From assembly GCA_033557465.1 (NCBI GenBank), contig CM066031.1:1670966800-1671030799 (forward strand): 64,000 nt of DNA, given 5' to 3'. Positions within the stretch are counted from its first letter, which is position 1; each line of letters starts with the position of its first letter. Shown piece after piece: positions 39,821-49,612 of the stretch. A program made the translations under genes and the position numbers. Under the pieces are notes generated by a model. It did not search any database. It saw nothing but the letters and a program-made list of their open reading frames with translations, and had not been told where the DNA came from. The DNA is from Ichthyophis bannanicus. Taxonomy: Eukaryota > Chordata > Amphibia > Gymnophiona > Ichthyophiidae.

Positions 39821-42800
39821 TCAAGGCCTGTCGCTTTTCAGATATTCCAGCATTGGAAGCCACTGCTCATTAAAAAGTTCTTGCTTCCGGCGCCTCACCG
39901 CCGTGAGTTGTTCCATCAGTGTAATCCTGCGGACCCTACTCTGCCATTGCTCCCCTCCCGGGAGCCGGGCCTGTTTCCAGGCTCTCGCTATTTCACTCCG
40001 CGCCGCCTGGATACACGCCCATATAGGCCGGGCCCTCTTCTTGGGCCAGTGGGTCGGCCAAATTCCCAGTAACCCCACTCCCATGTCCACCTCCAACGTC
40101 TCCCCAAATATATCTTGCATGCGCTGCCCCACCATCTCCCAGTACTGGCTCACCTGAGGACATTCCCACCAGATATGGCGAAAGGATCCTTTGACCCCAC
40201 ACTCCCGCCAGCACCGATCGGACACATCGGGGAACATCCTATGCAACCTCTCCGGCGTATAGTACCACCGGTACAGCAGCTTGTAGGACGTCTCCCGCAC
40301 TGCCACCGACAGCGCCTGGCGGCTGATATTGACATATATCTTTCTCCAATCTTGTGCCCCCAATTCCATCCCCAGATCCCTTTCCCAGTCCAACTGAAAT
40401 GGGAACTTCTCCCCTTCTCCCCCACCCAAACCCTGGTACAGTTGGGTAATGAGCCCCCTAGACGAGTCCCACCCTTGCCATAGTGCCACCCTACCATCGC
40501 TATTCCCCTGCCACCCCTCCCTTATCCTCTGCTGAGACAGAAAGTGCTGCACCTGCAGATATGGGAGAAAATACCCCCCGCTCAAACGATACTTCACCCT
40601 AAGATCCGAAAAGGGAATTAACCTACCTTGTTCAATAAACTCTGCAAAGGTAACCACTCCCGCCTCCTCCCATCTCCGGAACACACCCTCCCTACCAGGA
40701 TCAAACACCGGTGTCCCCCTAACAGGCGCCAGCGGCGAAAAAACAGCCCCAGGGGCATAGTGTTGGTTAGCCTTACGCCACTCCATCGTCAGGTGCCACA
40801 AATATGGATTATCCCGCCATCTTCCCTCAGGGAGCTTCCCGAAAATCCACGGCAAAAACTTCAGTGCCGTTTCCCCCGCCCAGTATTGCTCAATAGCCCG
40901 AAAGCATTTCGAACCCGTCACCCCCTCTCGCCACTCGAACACCTGTCGCAATTGCGCCGCCTTATAGTACCTTGTTACGTCTGGGACCCCGAATCCCCCC
41001 CCTCCCTAGGTTGGTATAGGACCCGTCTATTCACCCTCGGCCTACTGCTACCCCAGATAAATGCAAATATCCGGTTTTGTACGTTGCGCAATTCCCGCCT
41101 GGGAACCGGTATTGGCAGTGATTGGAACAGGTATAGCAGGCGCGGCACGATGTTCATCTTGACTGCGGCCACCCTTCCCATCCAGGATATCTCCGCCCCC
41201 TTCCATCCCTGCAAGTCCCTCTGCACTCGAGCGAACAACGGGGGATAATTTGCCCCATACATCCCCATGGGATCCGCTGTAACTTGGACCCCCAAGTATT
41301 TGATAGATTTACTCGCCCATCTAAAGGGGAAAGCGCCTTTCAAACTCTCAAGCTCCAGCTTCGTTAATGAGATCGACAACGCCTCCGTTTTATCCCAGTT
41401 TACTTTGAAGCCCGAGAGAGCCCCATAGGCCCGAAGCTCCTGCATAAGCCTCGGTAGTGACTCCCTCGGGGACGTCAAAGCAAATAAGACATCATCAGCA
41501 AATAGTACCATCTTGTGCTGATCACCCCCCACCCCGATGCCCCTGATATCCGTCACAGACCGAATCCTGGCTGCTAACGGTTCCATGGCTAGAGCGAAAA
41601 GGAGCGGCGATAAAGGGCACCCTTGCCGGGTTCCCCGCCCCAGAGAGAAAAACTCGGAGTACCCCCCATTCACGCACACGGTCGCTGCGGGCGAAGCGTA
41701 TAAGGCCTGAATCCACGCCCGAAATCTCGGGCCCAGCCCCACATATTCCAACACCTCCCGAAGGAATTTAAAACTCACCCTATCGAACGCCTTCTCCGCG
41801 TCGATAGATAAAAACATGGCCTGTTGTGACTCCTTCCGCGCCAGCCACCCCAGCTGCAATACCCGGCGAATCCCATCAGCCGCCTGCCGGCCCATAATGA
41901 ACCCGGATTGATCCGGGTGAACAAGGCCCGGCATCAGGGGCCCCAGCCGCATAGCCAGTATCTTAGCCAGGATCTTAACATCTATATTCAGCAGCGATAT
42001 GGGGCGGTAAGAACTACAGACCACTGGATCCTTGCCTGGTTTAGGTAACACCACTATGGCCGCCTGATGCATAGATCGCGGCAACCCCTCCCCCTGCAAG
42101 ACCGCGTTGAAGACCCTAGATAATATTGGGCCCAGCTCCTCCACCAACTTCTTGTAGAACATACCCGTGAACCCGTCAATACCCGGAGATTTCCCCGGGA
42201 CCAACCGCCGGATTGCCTCCTTCACCTCCTCAAGTCCGATATCTGCCTCTAAGTCCTCCCTCTCCGTGGCCCCCACCCGATTGCTCCCCTCCCCTCCGTT
42301 CTCGAGGTAGTCCCTAAGGGCCTCCCCCTCCACCGAAGGGTCCGCTGTATACAAGCTCCTGTAGTATTCCCTAAATCGTTCCCTGATATCCGCGCTCTTG
42401 TACAACAGCTTATCCCGGTCCCCCTTAATTTTTGCCACTGCTTGGCGCTGCCTTCTAGCTTTTAACTTATGGCACAGGAGCCTCCCCGCCTTATTATCAA
42501 ACTCGTAATACTTCTGGCCCACCCGCTCTAATTGGAAGGTTATCCGCTCCAGCTGAAGTGCGTTTAGTTGCCTTCGAGTTTCCTCCACCTTCCCTCTCAA
42601 GACCGCCCCCCCCAGCTTCTTTATGAGCCCTCTCCAGCCCATTGAGTATCCCCCGCAATCGTTCCTCCTCCTGCACCCTGCTCCTCTTCCTTTGCGCCCC
42701 TATCTGGACCAAGTGGCCCCTCACCACCGCTTTCAATCCATCCCACAATCCCCCCGTGGAGACCTCCCCGTTATCATTCAATTGCATATACTCCTTCACC

Positions 42801-43594
42801 ACCGCCTTTAGCCTCTGCACCACCCCCTGCCCCTGCAACAAAAATTCGTTCAATCTCCAAAAGGACCGTTTCTCTCGTTCCCTTGGCTGTCCAAACCCAG
42901 CTCCCACCGGGGCATGATCAGGCCAGGTGACCACCCCTATATCCACCCTATCCAACGCCTCCCTCCAGTAGGCATCCCCCAACAAGTAATCGATTCTGCT
43001 GTACGAGTCATGCACCGGGGAGTAAAAGGTGTAATCTCGATCTGTAGGGTGAGTTAGTCTCCACAGATCTTCTAACCCCCACGCTTTCATCCAATTCAGC
43101 AATGGTCTCTTCTCCCCCCCCTGTCCCTGCCGCTGTCCCGCCCTCCCATCTAGGGCTATGTTACAGTCCCCCCCCACCAAAAGCTGCCCCTGCACCTCTC
43201 CCTCGAGCCACCTACCCAACCCCTCCCAGAACCCCTTTTGCAGCATATTCGGCCCATACACAGACAGGAAGGTGACTAGCTCCCCTCCTAAGTCCCCCAC
43301 AACCCCCACCGCCCGACCATCTGGTTTCCGCAACACCTTGCTAGGGACAAATGGGACATCCTGGCTAATAAAGATTGCTACCCCCGCCTTCCTCCTACCC
43401 CCTTCCTCCGCTGCAAAGAATCCCCGATATTGCCCCGAACCCATCAACCGCTCATCCCTCTCTCGCAAGTGTGTTTCTTGAATAAACGCCACCTGCCATT
43501 TTTGCCGCCTCAACTCCCCCCACAGCAATTTTCTCTTCTGGGGTGAGTTCAGGCCCCGCACATTCAGGCTACCCACTTTCAACCCGGAAGCCAT
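39821..43594 (-). pseudogene. L1 ORF2: endonuclease, reverse transcriptase, C-terminal Cys knuckle
   Basis: It starts MASGLKVGSLNVRGLN at 43594. Endonuclease motifs: NVRGLN, FIQETHL, GGDCNIALD, SRIDYLLG, WPDHAP. Frame changes occur in the C run at 42606-42613 and again at 40995-41002. RT: LPKPGKDP, SYRPISLLN, FLSIDAEKAFDRV, GTRQGCPLSPLLFAL and catalytic LFADDVLF (about 41490). The C-terminus has C-x3-C-x7-H-x4-C (CWREC…H…C near 40190), the L1 zinc knuckle. Total length about 1,257 codons, near the usual 1,270-1,280. If the two homopolymer indels are sequencing errors, the gene is intact. Confidence 0.9.
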
Positions 43595-44346
43595 TCTAAT
43601 CCAGTATACTCCCCCCGCTTCTTCCCCCAGTCAACCCAGGCCTGCCCCCCCCCTCCCCCCCTCCCCTCCCCTCCCCCCTCCCCCTTCCCCCCTCCCCCCT
43701 CCCCCTCCCCTCCATACGGACCTCCCGTCCGCTAGCAACTGAGGATGTGACCCCCCCCCAAGGGCGCTCCATTGCCCCCCTTCCCATGATCCCTACTCCA
43801 TCCCCCCCCGCCCTGATGTTCCCATGGGCTTGCTGGCGAATATCCACACCCCAAGGTCTCTCCTATTGAATCCATGCCCTCTCATACCCAATAAACATTT
43901 GCAACCATACATATTCAACTTCATAAAAGAACAAGAAAAGAAAATCATGCTTACATAACATTAACTATAACAATCAGTTCGTGAAGCCTAGCGGTTCATA
44001 CGCTGGGAGGGCTGCTGAAGCCCTCCCCCCCCTCTCCTGAGGCACTCACCCGCTCTATCCAGGGGGCCTGCGAGAGCTCATGGGCCGCATCTCCAACTTT
44101 ACTGCAGCGCAGCCCCTTGTCCATTCCAGACGCCGGCCCAGTCCTCTCTTTGCCCACTGAAGCCCTCCTCTGGCCCCCCCCCGTTAGAACTAGCAAAACC
44201 CCGGTTCCCCCAAAAGTCCCCCCCAAGGGCCGGGGGCCCCGGCTGCTAACATAAGCAATTGCTGTTCCACCTCTCATGTCCGGTCGGTCCCTCACTGACT
44301 TCGGCCTGTCTCCGTGGCAGCCGCGGCCGCCCCTTCACTCCGGGAG
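43595..44346 (-). other. L1 inter-ORF spacer with C/G-rich low complexity
   Basis: No ORF is recognised. 43640-43720 is a nearly pure C/T tract on the plus strand (G/A on the L1 sense strand), followed by GC-rich sequence. It separates ORF1 and ORF2 by about 750 bases, longer than the spacer of mammalian L1. Confidence 0.6.
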
Positions 44347-45312
44347 TCAATGGTGTTTTTTCCGCTGAAGTCTCTGCCCCTTCACAGGGACCCGCTCCCA
44401 TCCAGAGTGCCCGCCCCGAGTGTTCTCCGTCGCCTTCTCTCTCGCCTCAGCAGGCAGCCTCGGGGCACCCTCTTGCTTCAAGAGCTTCCAGGCCTCCATC
44501 TCATTTCGGGCCCGCCTCCCCCTACCATTTATATCCATCAGTATAGCAAATGGAAACAGCCATCGATACTTATAGTTCTCAGCTCGTAAGTACTGGGTGA
44601 CCTTTCGCATATCGCGCCTTCTCTGTAGCGTGGCCGCGGATAAGTCCTGGTATATTTCTACTTTATGGCCTGACCAGGTGAAGTTTTTCCGCACCATTGC
44701 CGCCCGTGCCACCTTTTCCTTGACAGCAAAGGAGGTTAAACAGGCCACTATGTCCCTGGGCTGTCCCTCTCTCGCTGGGCCCAGAGCCCTGTGCGCTCTC
44801 TCCACTCCAATGTCTGGCGAGGCATCTCCCTTCTCTCCGCTCTGCAGTAAATCCGCACAAATCTTCCGAACCACAGCAGGGGCATCCGCAAACTCCTCTG
44901 TCTCGGGAAGGCCCCTCAGGCGCAGATTGTTACGCCTGGACCTATTCTCAAGGTCCTCTACTTTCTCCGACAGCAGCTGATGTTCCTCCCTCAATCTCTG
45001 AGTCCAGGCCTCTGCCGCCAACTCCTTCTCCGCCTGCTGATCCGCACGCTCTTCCAGCGCCTCAACCCGATGGCCGAGGTCTCGGACGTCCTCGCGGATG
45101 CTCGCCATCGCTGCTTTCATATCTCCCCTCATGGCTACCAGCTCTTTCTTTAAGGAGCGCATCCAGCCCCACATATCGCCTCTAGTGCATCCCTCGTCCG
45201 CTCTCTCTAATTCCTCCTCGGACTCGTCTCCCGATGCCATGTGCTCTGCTGCTTCCCCTGATTTCTCCGCGTAGGGGGATTTAAATTTGGCCAGCTTTTT
45301 CCTTACTGACAT
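44347..45312 (-). CDS. L1 ORF1: RNA-binding chaperone
   Basis: ATG chosen at 45312 (MSVRKKLAKFKSPYAE); the frame is also open upstream to 45375 but that part resembles leader. Acidic N-terminus (SGDESEEELERADE), then a coiled coil of about residues 50-140 (MRSLKKELVAMRGD, VRDLGHRVEALEERADQQAEK, LSEKVEDLENRSR), then the RRM start NNLRLRGLPE and the C-terminal domain (NFTWSGHKVEIYQDLSAATLQ, AILMDINGRGR). About 321 codons, unbroken. It binds L1 RNA as a trimer and aids target-primed reverse transcription. Confidence 0.87.
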   Translation of the reverse strand: MSVRKKLAKFKSPYAEKSGEAAEHMASGDESEEELERADEGCTRGDMWGWMRSLKKELVAMRGDMKAAMASIREDVRDLGHRVEALEERADQQAEKELAAEAWTQRLREEHQLLSEKVEDLENRSRRNNLRLRGLPETEEFADAPAVVRKICADLLQSGEKGDASPDIGVERAHRALGPAREGQPRDIVACLTSFAVKEKVARAAMVRKNFTWSGHKVEIYQDLSAATLQRRRDMRKVTQYLRAENYKYRWLFPFAILMDINGRGRRARNEMEAWKLLKQEGAPRLPAEAREKATENTRGGHSGWERVPVKGQRLQRKKHH

Positions 45313-45598
45313 CCTCACGCAATCCGCTCTCGGCTGGCACCCCGTGCGATTACCGAGAAAGGGTAAAATTAGCACTTTTCACCTAATTATTAAGCGCCTC
45401 GATGGGAGCTCAGACTTTAAGCTGCCATCTCTCGGGTGACGTCACTTCCTCCTCCCGTTCCTATGCTTTTAAATGGAAGAGGTTTTCCATTTGGTGTGCC
45501 CAGAAGGCTCTTGACCCTCTGGCATTTCCTGTAAATTCTCTTTTGGAATATCTCCTGCATCTTTCCAATGCAGGCCTTAAAACGAATTCAGTAAGGGT

Positions 45599-46538
45599 TG
45601 TGATAAGGAAGCTTATCATAGCTCAGGAAGGAGCTATAGAAAAGGTGAAGTGACTCTGAACAAGCAACCTGTCAGTTCTGGTAGAAATAAGAAAACAGAA
45701 TTTTCCCATAAAAGACTACCAGTCCCAGAATGCACCAGGTTTCCAACAGCCATTAGAGGAGCTGAAGTGAGGAAACGTGTGTTCAATCAGGAGGGCTATG
45801 AGGTAATCCCTAAGCACTCATCTCAAAGGGCAGGGCCTGATTCAGCACAGCTGCGCTGTGTTAGGGAGGATCACTCATCTAAGCAGAATAAGAGTAGAGT
45901 TTATTCTACAGATGACCATCTTCATGATCACCTTGGATATCCAGAGAATTATCCTCAGTTTCATCTGAAGGATTATCAGAAGCAGAAGCCAAACCGGACG
46001 GACAGAGAGGGAAAGAGACCCTCTGGAAGAAAGAGGAGAAAAGCCTTTGAGAGGTCTAGAAGAGTCCAAAGCAGTACGTATACTGGGAGGTATTCCAAGG
46101 GCCAGCATACACCATTGGACTGGGGAAAGCCAGAGGGAATGGTGCTGCAGAGCTAGGAATCTCCAGACGCTACCTGTGAGGGAGACGGCTGCATGTGGAA
46201 GGGACCCTAAGACCTGTGCCAGAAGGTATGTGAAGAGAGATCCAGTGTCCAGGGATCTGGATTGGAAGGCTGGACATAAGAACTGGACTACATACTGGCC
46301 AGGCTATATAGAGAGGAACTCTAGCCGCAATGGAAGCTCAGGTATGAACACTGATCTATGCCCTAGCTATAACCTTGAAAGACAGCAGGGAAACAAGTAT
46401 TCTCCTGAAAATGCTCCATTGAGAGATTCATCTGTGCCAGTCCATGATATTGAACCCATGCTTGTTGAACAAGGGGGAATAATAGCAGATGAGGATCCTG
46501 TTTATATGGACTGCTCTCTATCTAAACTCCGTTGGTAA
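45599..46538 (+). pseudogene. LTR reading frame in the solo LTR (Gypsy-A family)
   Basis: Open from LTR base 1 (TGT GAT AAG) to a frameshift near 46140, then in another frame to TAA at 46536-46538. The ends match Gypsy-A: start CDKEAYHSSG, finish VYMDCSLSKLRW after an acidic stretch (EQGGIIADEDP). The middle has diverged by several in-frame indels relative to 10612-11550 while keeping the frame. Confidence 0.6.
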
Positions 46539-47067
46539 CTTTCTGTTATAAAGTACAGCAACCATCACAAAGAAATACAAATTTGTTCTTTAATATATTA
46601 AAAAAAAAGCTCCTGAAGCAGGTTTTGACCCACACAGTAGAAAGCAAGCCAGCTAAGGGGTTTCAGCTGGATAACTGCTAGCAATTAAGCCGTACCTAAT
46701 TGCTTGTGAGCTAGGAGAGAATCTAGTCTGAATCTGTGTGGGAAGTAATCAGAAGTTAATCTGAAAAGAACAGTTTGTTTCTTGCTTTGTGGCTTTTCAT
46801 TTGTTGTTTTCCTGATTTTGACTTTGTTTTTCCAAGTTAACACTGAAAGCAAGTAACCTAATTTATGTGCTACCAAGCATATCTGTGTTGGGAGAAATAA
46901 CCCCATAAATAAATATCTTATTGGCTTTACCCAAGAGCACAACTAAATTATTGTCAGCAGCTGTGTATGGTGTGAATGAACTACATTGCCCACAATACCT
47001 TGCAAATCATATAGAAATATGCACTTGCCAAGAGTGTGAAGATTCTCACCCAGGCAGCCGTCTGACA
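45599..47067 (+). repeat. Solo LTR (plus strand), Gypsy-A family
   Basis: 1,469 bp beginning TGTGATAAGGAAGCTTATCA and ending GTCTGACA, with TSD GGGT at 45595-45598 and 47068-47071. It is a diverged member of the Gypsy-A LTR family. It formed by recombination between the LTRs of a full element inside the DIRS-C recombinase. Confidence 0.9.
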
Positions 47068-47991
47068 GGGTTCATTTGAGTGCTATTGCAGCATCTCTTA
47101 AGCCTCTCAATGGACAACCTATTTCCTCTCATCCTCTTATTGCAAGATTCATGAGAGGCCTAACTCTAACTAAACCTCCCATTAGGCCTCCTCCGGTGGC
47201 ATGGGACTTAAATTTGGTTCTGGGTCAACTTATGAAGCCACCTTTTGAACCTTTAGTCTCTACCTCCTTGAAATTTCTTTCCTGGAAGGTTCTTTTCCTC
47301 ATTGCAGTCACTTCAGCTCGCCGCATCAGTGAACTGCAAGCCTTAGTGGCTAATCCACCTTATACAAGGTTCCATCATGATAAGGTAGTCCTTAGGACAA
47401 ATCCACACTTTATGCCTAAAGTGGTTTCACCTTTTCATCTTAATCAAGAGGTATATCTACCTGTCTTCTTTCCAGCTCCTCATGCATCCAGTGCAGAGCG
47501 GAACCTTCATACTCTAGATTGTAAAAGAGCTCTTGCCTTTTACCTCCACAGGACTCAGCCACATCGAAAGTCTTCCCAACTTTTTGTTGCTTTCGATCCT
47601 TCTCATTTGGGACTTCCAGTCTCAAAAAGAACACTTTCCAATTGGATTGCTCAGTGTATTTCTTTTGCTTACCAGAGTAAAAACATTTCTCTGGAGGGCC
47701 ATGTCACAGCTCACAATGTGAGAGCCATGGCCACTTCTATGGCTCATCTTCACTCTGTATCCATAGATCAGATCTGTCGAGCAGCCACCTGGGCCTCGGT
47801 TCATACCTTCACAGCCCATTACTGCTTGGATAAGGACTCCCGCTGGGATGCCTTATTTGGTCAGGCTGTCCTCAAACACCTGTTCCATTCTTAAACAACT
47901 CCTGCCCACCTTCCCTTAATGGATGCCTGAGATCCATCGGAAGATGAAGAACCTTGGAAGGGGATCTCCCAGGCATCTCAGCTAGGGAGTC

Positions 47992-48088
47992 CCCATATGT
48001 GAGGATTCATTCCTGCTTGTTCCTGGAGATAGCACAGTTACTTACCTGTAACAGGTGATCTCTGGGAACAGCAGGAATAGTCCTCACA
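47992..48088 (+). repeat. DIRS-C internal complementary region
   Basis: Antisense of the joined ends: …GCTTGTTCCTGGAGATA then GCACAGTTACTTACCTGTAAC. The middle GAGATAGCAC gives the circle junction and fixes the ends at 35330 and 48350. Confidence 0.88.
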
Positions 48089-48167
48089 ACCCACCCACCT
48101 CCCCTAGGAGTTGTATCTCTTTCTCTTTCCTTTCCTCTCTCTATTGTCTCAGCTTTAAACTCGAACT

Positions 48168-48350
48168 GCGGAGAGTTGGTCAGGAAGGCGGGAAGGCAGC
48201 GCGCATGCGCTGTGGGAAGCCCCAAAAGCTTTCCTTCTGGGAAGCTGGGGAGCTTTCCCGCGCAGGCTCAGTCGGTTCCGACGTACCCATATGTGAGGAC
48301 TATTCCTGCTGTTCCCAGAGATCACCTGTTACAGGTAAGTAACTGTGCTT
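48168..48350 (+). repeat. DIRS-C right inverted terminal repeat
   Basis: Reverse complement of the left repeat plus the extra ACCTGTTACAGGTAAGTAAC tail, ending GTGCTT. Confidence 0.9.
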
Positions 48351-48921
48351 TCTCAGGAGGAGATGAATGATTTGGTAAGAGATTTGAATCTTCCCAAAGA
48401 TGCCGCTGAGTTACTTGGATCAAGGCTGAAAAGCAGGAATTTATTGTTGCCAGGAGTGTCATCTTCATGGTTCAGACATCGTGAAAAGGCGTTCCTTACT
48501 TCGCCCAGGAAGACAAGTTGGTTTATTGCATCGATGTCAAAGGTCTGATGGGTCAATTTAAAATCCAATATGATTCAGAGCAATGGCGTCTTTTTATAGA
48601 TTCTTCAAAAAAAAGTCTCAAAGCAGTTTTACTCCACAACGGTTTTTACGCTTCCATACCTGTAGGTCATTCCGTACACTTGAAGGAAACCTACGAGAAC
48701 TTGGAATTGGTTCTTCGTAAACTTAAATATGAAGACCATGGTTGGCAAGTGTGTGGGGACTTGAAGGTCTTGTGCATGCTGCTCGGGCAACAAGCTGGGT
48801 ATACCAAATATCCTTGTTTTCTGTGTCTGTGGGACAGTCGAGACCGACAAAATCACTGGACCAAGAAGAGTTGGCAGCCGAGGGTGCTAACAGTCGGTGA
48901 AAACAATGCACCTTTCTTGCT
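48351..48921 (+). pseudogene. Cys-containing protein family, 3' part
   Basis: It continues the gene at 34817 (SQEEMNDLVRDLNLPKDAAE, LLGSRLKSRNLL). After a frameshift near 48505 it reads YCIDVKGLMGQF, EQWRLFIDSSKKSLKAVLLH, CGDLKVLCMLLGQQAGYTKY, PCFLCLWDSRDRQNHW and GENNAPFL, then is cut by a LINE/SINE 3' tail at 48922. Its C-terminus is not in the window. The conserved DSSK and FLCLWDSR blocks are what I recall as the family signature; function unknown. Confidence 0.6.
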
Positions 48922-49068
48922 AGCCCATGTTCCCTGTAAAATAGTTATCTCCAAGTTATAATGCCCTGTTCAATGTAATTTCAGTTTGTTCAATGTAAAC
49001 CGCCTTGATATCATGAAAGGCGGTATATAAGAAATGTTAAATAAATAAAATAAATAAATAAATAAATA
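48922..49068 (+). repeat. LINE/SINE 3' tail
   Basis: TAGCCCATGTTCCCTGTAAA ... TGTAAACCGCCTTGATATC ... GGCGGTATATAAGAAATG and a long TAAATAAA tail. The same segment forms the 3' half of the tRNA-SINE at 53451-53742. The left flank is the Cys-containing gene and the right flank is DIRS gag, with no matching TSD. Confidence 0.75.
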
Positions 49069-49073
49069 AATAT

Positions 49074-49612
49074 ATCCTATATTAGGAATGTTCCTCAAGG
49101 AAGTCACAGGAGATTTGGAACTTATGAGCCCATTTCTCCCAGATGACAAGATACGAGATTTTCTTGCTCTAGTTAAGCATGCTCAGGATGTCTCCAAGTT
49201 TGTTAATCGTGCAGTCTTTGACTGCTTCGAATGCATCAGCAGAACCTCTGCTATTGCCATTGGCGCACAATGGATTGCCTGGCTACAGGCATCAGACTTG
49301 GGTACAGGACAAGTTAGGCAACATTCCTTGCACGGGGGAGAATCTCTTCGGCAAGAACTGGCAGGAAAAGGCTAACGAGTTAGATGCTGACAATTCTACC
49401 TTAGATTGTCAAAGTCTACAGCCACTCCAGCCAAAAGGAAGCCTTATAAAAAACCCTCTTTTAGCAAAAGGAGGAAGTTTTATCCTTCCTATACCCAGCA
49501 GAGTCAAACTCCAGGTCAGGTTGCCCAAAAGGGACAAACTAGACAGCAAAAGAAGCCAAAAGGCCCGAGAGCCCAACCAGCTCTCCAGGTTCAGCCCCCT
49601 CAAGGGTTTTGA
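49074..49612 (+). pseudogene. DIRS-D gag C-terminal part
   Basis: FLKEVTGDLELMSPFLPDDK, LVKHAQDVSKFVNRAVFDCF, then after a frame change WVQDKLGNIPCTGENLF and a basic end (KRKPYKKPSFSKRRKF, QPPQGF stop at 49610-49612), matching 37003-37531 of DIRS-C. Confidence 0.8.

Larger units (their letters stand above)
39542..45455 (-). mobile_element. Near-intact full-length L1-clade LINE
   Basis: 5.9 kb between two copies of CGTTCCTATGCTTTT (39527-39541 and 45456-45470), a 15-bp TSD. It has a poly(A) end (T run at 39541-39553), ORF1, ORF2 and a 5' leader starting beside 45455 (GGAGGAGGAAGTGACGTCAC on the minus strand). The TSD cuts the DIRS-C recombinase codons cleanly. Only two frameshifts are seen in ORF2, both in 8-base C runs. 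Confidence 0.92.
39437..47894 (+). pseudogene. DIRS-C tyrosine recombinase, split into three by insertions
   Basis: The parts are 39437-39541 (MVAEGLDL…STRRSYAF), 45471-45598 (KWKRFSIWCAQKA…KTNSVRV) and 47072-47894. The last part contains TSARRISELQAL (catalytic Arg), HTLDCKRALAFYL, SKRTLSNW, TAHNVRAMA (HxxR), RAATWAS and HTFTAHYCLD (candidate Tyr), ending TAA at 47892-47894. Apart from the L1 and the solo LTR, each with its TSD, no stop or frameshift is seen in these parts, so the gene may have been whole until the L1 landed. Confidence 0.87.
35330..48350 (+). mobile_element. DIRS-C: DIRS element carrying an L1 and a solo LTR
   Basis: Left inverted repeat 35330-35489 (CTCCAGGAACAAGCAGGAAT…), right inverted repeat 48168-48350, internal complementary region 47992-48088. 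Gag, RT-RNase H-methyltransferase-like and recombinase genes are present. Without the L1 (39542-45455 plus one 15-bp TSD) and the solo LTR (45599-47067 plus 4 bp) the element would be about 5.6 kb, the length of DIRS-A. It lies inside the Cys-containing gene with no target duplication, as usual for DIRS. Confidence 0.93.

Noticed and set aside
39607..41248. Plus-strand Pro-rich frames across the L1
   Set aside because: Antisense shadows of L1 ORF2, which is identified by domain order and motifs on the minus strand.
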